A stretch of 64,000 nt of DNA from Gyrodactylus bullatarudis. Lineage: Eukaryota; Platyhelminthes; Monogenea; Gyrodactylidea; Gyrodactylidae. Where the stretch lies: contig SSNU01000160.1 of assembly GCA_012064415.1 (NCBI GenBank), positions 92,836 to 156,835 on the forward strand, in the 5' to 3' direction. Below are positions 58,021 through 64,000 of the stretch, one piece after another (position 1 is the stretch's first letter; every line of letters begins with the position of its first letter). The notes under the pieces were generated by a model. That model saw only the letters and a program-made list of their open reading frames with translations. It ran no database searches and was not told the origin of the DNA. The position numbers and the translations under genes were made by a program.

Positions 58021-58499
58021 GAAGAAAATTGATAAAAACCTAGTTTGGAAAAATTAAATTTTGAATTGGTCTGAATTTTCCATTTTTCAACTCTGAGTTA
58101 AATTTTTTTTGTTAATTTAAAGGTATGAGAGAGATCAAATGTTATTTTTCAGGATCATTGTTAGGCAAGGAAAAACATGTTAAAAATTTTCAGATCTTGA
58201 GGAAATAATTTAATTTTTTTGAAAAATAATAAATAAAAATTCAAAAATACGTGGACTTCCAATGATAGGTAAAATTTCTAACTTTGTTATTAGAGAATGA
58301 TTATTTGTTTTAAGAGCACCGTTAGAATCAGAAAAAAATCCCTGAATATATTACATACATTTTTGAGATTTGTTTAAATCAATTTGAATTTTTTAAACCA
58401 AGAGAAAGGCGATGCCTGATAATTGGAGAAATAAGTACTTTATTTCAGGCATATTCGTCAGTCTTTACATGCCACTATATAAGAAAGAGTAAAGTCACT

Positions 58500-60019
58500 G
58501 CATCAGCCTCTGAATTGCAACAAAAATTCATGAGTATATTTAACCCTAAACAAAACTTCTTTTTTCGAATGCTATCTCACTCTGCATCATGCTCTAATAC
58601 TATGAATGAGCAATATATATCTTATCAAGATTTTATCAAATTATTGAATAGCCTACGTTTTAAAAATCGAAAAGACTTCTATAACATCAGTGTGAACATT
58701 CTCTTAAAAAGTCACAAAACGTTCCTTACTAGCCTGTTCAATCTCTTCCAGCGAACATTTGTTGAATCTTACATTCCTAGTCTCTATGATTATTCCTCTA
58801 CCAAATGCTAATTCTGCAGAATATCATCCCATTTCTCTACAATGCGTGTTTATGAATATCATTGACTCCTTCTTATTTATTCGCATCAGAGAACTTCTGG
58901 ATATAAATATTATCGATCCGAATCAACATGGTTTCTGTAAGGGTCGCTCCTGTGAAACCAATATATACTCTTTTCTCTCATACATAAACGAACTAAGAAT
59001 GCATCGTAGAAAGATCCTTTTAGTATATATTGATTTATCTAAAGCCTTTGATAAAGTGTTCACGGACAAAATACTTGAAACATGTCATAAACTGGGTATC
59101 TGTTCAAAACTTTTAACATATCTATCATTATATCTACACAATAGGAGGCAATTCGTCTGTTGCAACGATACTAAATCTGAACAGGAGTTGATCAGCTCTG
59201 GAGTTCCTCAAGGCTCTCGAGTTGGTCCTCTCCTATTCAACATTATTTTTTCCAGAGTAAAGACACAAGAAGCCAAAATTTTCAAATATGCTGATGACTT
59301 CAAAATTTTTTTTGACTTTAATGGAGCCAAGAGTCAAAGGTTAATGAAGTTCTTGCTACTCTCCTAAATCAACTGAAAGAACTTGGACTACAGCCTAATG
59401 AGGATAAGTCATTCTATATAATTCCCTATTATAACTCTGTTTCTTCCCTTTCTATTGTACTAGGTAACAAAATAATTACACAATCGTATGATATCCGAGA
59501 TCTTGGCATGCAATATGACTCGTCCTTCAACTTCAGAAAGCACATGGAAAATGCCCTAAAACTATTCAAAAGAAGATGCACCATGATCAATAAATGCATA
59601 CAGACGGATAGAATGAAACTTTCCTTTATACAATATTTGCCCGACTAGTCATTGAAGCTGGCTCTGCTATTTGGAATCCAGAGGCGTCCACCTTGTCAAG
59701 AAAAATCCAACGAACCTTCAAACGATTCAAAAGGCACCTATCTGAAGACTCTCAACGGATACTCAATCAAAAAAGCCACACCCTATCAAAGAGAAGAGAC
59801 CTACAAAGCCTTATAATGGTCTACAAATGTAAGAAGCTTGAGAGACTTGGAAGTAGACTGAGACGGAGGATAGATCTTTCTGAAGGCAATAATTTTTCAA
59901 AACTAGCCATATTTAAAAGAACTGTTAAATATCTTAATAAACTAACAAGAGATATAAAAATTTCAGACACTAAAAAGTTTAAAACTATTATGACCGAAAA
60001 AATTCTACTTGATGAATGA
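58500..60019 (+). mobile_element. Non-LTR retrotransposon, RT with frameshifts
   Basis: 58515-58811 and 58759-59367 overlap in different frames: ISYQDFIKLLNSLRFKNRKD, then IDPNQHGFCKGRSCETNIY, KILLVYIDLSKAFDKVF, SGVPQGSRVGPLLFNI and the catalytic KYADDFK. After a stop region the C-terminal part runs to 60019 (RRDLQSLIMVYKCKKLERL). The domain order equals that of 18430-20650 but the sequence is diverged, so a second family. 5'-truncated, no endonuclease attached. Confidence 0.8.
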
Positions 60020-60076
60020 AAATTTAGAATGTAAACTAGCGAACAAATGTGTTGTTCTAATAGATTTCTATCTATA

Positions 60077-61906
60077 TGTTACCGTTAATCTTGTTACTCT
60101 TGATAGTCTTAAGACTACCTGATAGTCTTGGACATGCCGGGCGAGACATTTTAAAGAAATATCTGGACGCGAGATTTTATAATATTACTCAATAACAGAT
60201 TAAAACATACCTCTCATTATGTTCAGTGTGTAAAAAGAATACGAGCATAACTAAGAAAGGACTCGTCACAAACCCGATCAAGAGTTCAGGATTTAATGAA
60301 CGTGTACAAATTGATCTGATTGATATGCAGTCATGTCCTGATAATGGGAAGAAATTCATATTTGTGTATCAAGATCATTTCACTAAATATGTGCAGCTGT
60401 GACCTTTAGATAATAAGAGTTCGTTGGAAGTATACAACACCAGTTTGGACATATTTCTTGATTTTGGACCTCCTAAGATTCTTCAATCGGACAACGGAAG
60501 GGAATTTAAAAATTCTTTGGTGGAAAGTATCAGTAAATATTGGCCAGGTCTTAAATATGTTCATGGTAAACCAAGGTATAGTCAAAGCCAAGGATCTGTT
60601 GAACGAGCGAATCAAGACATTGAAAAAATGCATGTTAAATGGAAAGAAGATCATCCCACTGAAGGATGGTCTACTGGCTTAAAGTTCATCCAGTATATGA
60701 AGAATATACGATATCATTCTTCTATTAAAATGAGTCCTTATAAAGCTGTTTTTGGACAAGAGCCATCTATAGATTTTTCCATGAATTCAAGTTAGTCTAT
60801 CATTTTAAACGTTTGACTAAAAAATTTAATAAATTCGATTTTGCAGATCTCGATCTTGATGATGGTTCATTTCAAGAAGATAAATTTCAATGTAAGAAAT
60901 ATTATAATTAATAATCTATTTTATAGAAAAAATTCATGACGTCCCTCTCCTTGAACCAATACCCCTTGATGAAAAAATCGAAGAAAGCTCTCCTCAAGAT
61001 TATGATAGATTTATCCTGGACGCAGAACTCCAAGAAAATCACGATGAGAATCGCAAGAAAATAATATCTAAGACTGCTAGAACTTTTGAAATCGGTCAAA
61101 ACGTTTTAGTTAGAGTCCCAGAAGTTGATAGGGCCAAGCTAGATAACAGAAACCTAGTTTTCGTTGTAGTAGAAGTCATTGATGAATCGTTCTACAAGGT
61201 TGGGACGAAGAATGGTGTAATTGATGAACTGTATTCAGCAAATCAACTTACACTTCTAGATGAAAGATTTCTCGATGTTGAAGATGTCCCCAAATGCAGT
61301 TTTTCTCTTAGAAGGCAGAGTTGTCTTCAATCTCTGGTCGATGGTCAAGGGTTTCTGAGATGTGATTGTCGGACAAAATGTGTCACAAATCGTTGCAGAT
61401 GTAAGAAGAAGAACTTAATTTGCAATTCAAGATGTCATAATAGCTTATCTTGCAACAATAAATGATTTTTCTACAATTCTCAACTAATCTTATATTTTTT
61501 AAAACTAATTTTGAGCTTTGGATAACTAACTTAATATTTTGAACCTTGGTTATAAGTTTAACAAACTAGCCGGTTAAAATTGTATAGGAAGTTCCAAATA
61601 GGGACCCTACACTATTAGATTGTTTAAACGATAAACAAAGTGAAAGATTTGATGGAAATCAAAAAGATTATGAACCCGTATAATGATATTTGAAAAATTT
61701 AATTCAGTCAGCCAAACTTATTACTAAGTATCAAGATCAACAAACTATATTTTATAGCTAGTTAATCTTAAAACCTGGTAATAAGTTACCGAGTAACAAG
61801 TTTAACAAACCATTCCGTTAGTCTTATGACTATCAAAGATTCCAGTTAATCTTGTTACTATCAGGTAGTCTTAAGACTATCAAGAGTAACAAGATTAACG
61901 GTAACA
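60077..61906 (+). mobile_element. Ginger-type DNA transposon, fullest copy
   Basis: Perfect 50-bp inverted ends starting TGTTACCGTTAATCTTG, with target duplication TATA (60073-60076, 61907-61910). Coding on the plus strand: zinc-finger region (CSVCKKN), integrase core VQIDLIDMQ, LQSDNGREFKN, GSVERANQDIEK (D,D,E), HSSIKMSPYKAVFGQEP, then a 56-nt intron (60795-60850) and a possible 35-nt intron, then RTFEIGQNVLVRVPEVDR, YKVGTKNGVIDELYSAN and a tail CDCRTKCVTNRCRCKKK. Stops at the zinc finger (TAA) and after KYVQL (TGA) and a TAA at the second splice join show decay. Ends are intact, so it could be mobilised in trans. Confidence 0.85.
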
Positions 61907-62199
61907 TATATACATATTGAAATTACAATAGGAAATTAATAATATCTGATTGGTTGGCCTTCCATAGATAATATACAATACATTAATTAATTACCGGTAC
62001 ATAGTTGACTCATATGTTACAAGTGCAACCCCACTAGTACTTTGTGGGGAGTGTGTATAGACATGTTTTCACAGAGAAAGTGTACACCAGTATGATACAG
62101 GAATTATAGTTTATACATTAGAAGGTTTATAATTAATATGTTGTGAAATTAAACACGATTACTTGTTTTTTAAAGAATATCTGGCGTTCTCCGTTACTT

Positions 62200-63575
62200 T
62201 CATTGTAATAGAAATTTTTTAATTGAGGTTTGAATTAGGCCTCTTTCTGCTGACCGAGCTTTAGGTTTGGCTACAATATTTGCATCGGTATTGGGATTCG
62301 TTTTTAACACTGGTCTAGATAAAACCAGTGCCTGGACGAATTTCTTTTGTACACATAAACTAGGCTTTTCTTTTTGAATTAATAATACTTCGGCAGTTTT
62401 CAATGCTGTGACGTTATTTCCTTTTTGTCTATATATTATTTGAAAGTTTTCAAGGGAAACTTTTTCGTCACATTCATTCACATGTTGCCTCATTGCTGTG
62501 GTACCCGTGTACAAATGTTCTGTGACTCTATCTCCGAGTCTCCTTGTGGTGTGTCTAATATATTCAGCCCGGCAAAAACATTTGAACTTGTAAACTACAA
62601 ATCATTCCGAAAGGGGATTCGGTTTATCTTTGGTTTTATTAGAGAACAACTTTTCCGCATTGAAGACAAACTGTAATTCTGTCTTGGGAAAAGTTGTGGC
62701 ACACCATTGTCTGATCCTCGTTTTCGTATTGTTGGCTAGTACATCACCTTTGAAGGGCAGCATGACCAAAATTCTATTTTCAACTTCTTTCTCGACCACT
62801 ACTATTTCTTCTCTTTTCAACACATTCTCAATAAAGTCTCCCGGGTAGTTATTGCTAAAGAAGATCTGTTTCAAAAGGTCTTTTTCTTCCTGAAGACATT
62901 CGGGAGACACTATCTTTTCCAATCTGTTAAAAAGGGATTTAACCAAACCCAGTTTTGTGGATTTTGGACAAAATGATTTGAAGTTTAGTAGTTTACCAGT
63001 GAATGTAGGCTTTCTATGAATTTTCCTTAACAAAGAACCATCATTTTATCTACACAATAAGACTTCTAAGAAAGGCAGTTGATCATTTTCTTCCAATTAT
63101 ATTGTGAATTTTAGATTTGTATGAGCTTCATTGAACTTCGTCAAAATCTCATTCGAGTCTATACTCTTGTTTACGTCCATGAAGATATCATCTACATATC
63201 TCCTATACACTTTCGGTATATATATCGAGAGAGGGCTTGATTCCAATTTGCCCATGAATATTTCAGCCAAGATCGGACCCAATGGGGAGCCCATCGCTAC
63301 TCCGTCAGTTTGTACATAGATATTGTTGTCAAACGAGAAGGCAACATCCTTGCAACAAAGTAGTAATAACCGCTTCAATAACATTGGTGGGAGTGGGAAC
63401 CCTTCTATCTCTCTCGATACTTTACTGATAAAATCCACTGTTTCCATTAGTGGATAAAGAAGAAACATCCAATGAAAGCATCAAATCTTCCTTTGCATTC
63501 ACTTCTTTCATTATCTCTACAAACTTAAATGAATCTTTAAGGGAATACTTGCAGACTTTATTGCGAATCGGGCTT
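62200..63575 (-). mobile_element. Penelope-like element, second subfamily
   Basis: From 63575 down: KYSLKDSFKFVEIMKEV and LMLSLDVSSL (RT start), 63468-63097 with IYVQTDGVAMGSPLGPI and VYRRYVDDIF (catalytic YVDD), 63033-62602 with KIHRKPTFTGKLLNFKSF, and a GIY-YIG part with VYKFKCFCRAEYIR, in which the conserved Gly of YIG is Arg. The last frame 62514-62200 ends GLIQTSIKKFLLQ. Frameshifts separate the blocks. It differs clearly from the 51-kb subfamily but keeps LCVQKK. The 5' end is cut at a string shared with 58368. Confidence 0.8.
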
Positions 63576-64000
63576 AAGATTTGTTTAAATCAATTTGAAT
63601 TTTTTGTATTACTCCTTTTAGACGATTTATCCGACAATTTAACGTTATGAGTGATTTTAAACCACTGATTAATACAATTTTTAGGTTTTGAAAAACTCAT
63701 ATCCACTCAATGAAATCATTCAAGCCAATTATTTCGAAACATTTTAGCTTAATTCACTAGGGGTGATATTATATTTAAAATATATCCTGTATATTATACA
63801 GTGAGTTGCATAGATAACGTCTCGAGATAACACTACCCAAAAAATAACACTGGGGGAAATCAAAAAAAATATTTTACGATAATTTTTTGCGACAAACTGA
63901 TTATTGTGTAAAATGTTACGCAGATTCCGAATCTGCCTTCAGAAATTTTCTAATGTGCTCAGTTTTTGCGCAATTCGCGAAAAACCGAAACAGCACAATT
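63576..64000. other. Window end, nothing recognised
   Basis: AT-rich, no gene. 63573-63603 (AGATTTGTTTAAATCAATTT and on) is identical to 58367-58397. Confidence 0.4.

Overview
The window is nuclear DNA of an invertebrate animal: AT-rich (roughly 30% GC by eye), introns of about 50-60 nt with GT-AG ends, TATA-box promoters, and a dense layer of animal-type transposons. The only gene with a firm name is the 3' end of NPC1 (444-888). The host taxon cannot be fixed from the sequence; very short introns and heavy transposon load would fit a rotifer, flatworm, orthonectid or similar small-bodied animal. No virus, CRISPR or bacterial feature is seen.

Host-like genes. The most distinctive content is an unrecognised gene family built from a helical module of about 230 residues. 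It occurs as a two-module protein (2713-4443, two exons and a 54-nt intron), a three-module 997-residue protein (34779-37772) and a one-module copy with one frameshift (52930-54094), all on the minus strand. A 480-bp piece of the three-module gene, its linker only, is also present inside a Mutator-like transposon at 47585-50873. Other small host-like genes inferred from splice sites are a secreted peptide precursor with micro-exons (10716-11219), a three-exon gene (13728-14623), a K/E-rich gene whose long intron holds several transposons (20916-28842) and a secreted protein of about 138 residues (30607-31084).

Mobile elements by region. 1.4-2.6 kb: Penelope and non-LTR fragments. 6.1-8.1 kb: a Penelope-like element and a decayed pogo/Tigger transposase. 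9.8-10.3 kb: a Penelope tail with a tiny hairpin insertion. 12.6-16.1 kb: two almost identical 787-bp fold-back elements flanking a gene. 16.5-17.1 kb: an inverted coding duplication. 18.4-20.65 kb: a nearly intact non-LTR reverse transcriptase. 23.2-26.6 kb: a Ginger-type element and a decayed transposon-like gene. 26.9-29.7 kb: more fold-backs. 32.7-34.4 kb: a Penelope tail cut by an internally deleted piggyBac. 39 kb: a tRNA-like SINE. 41.8-43.9 kb: a decayed Helitron. 45-46 kb: a second piggyBac. 46-47.4 kb: non-LTR fragments. 47.6-50.9 kb: the Mutator-like element. 51-52.7 kb: a Penelope-like element with a candidate hammerhead ribozyme. 55-56.4 kb and 60-61.9 kb: further Ginger elements. 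57.7-60 kb: non-LTR pieces. 62.2-63.6 kb: another Penelope-like element.

Most transposon genes carry stops, frameshifts or deletions. The module family and the small spliced genes look like the living part of the window. Motif and splice calls were read by eye from the sequence; family names rest on recognised motifs, not on database searches.
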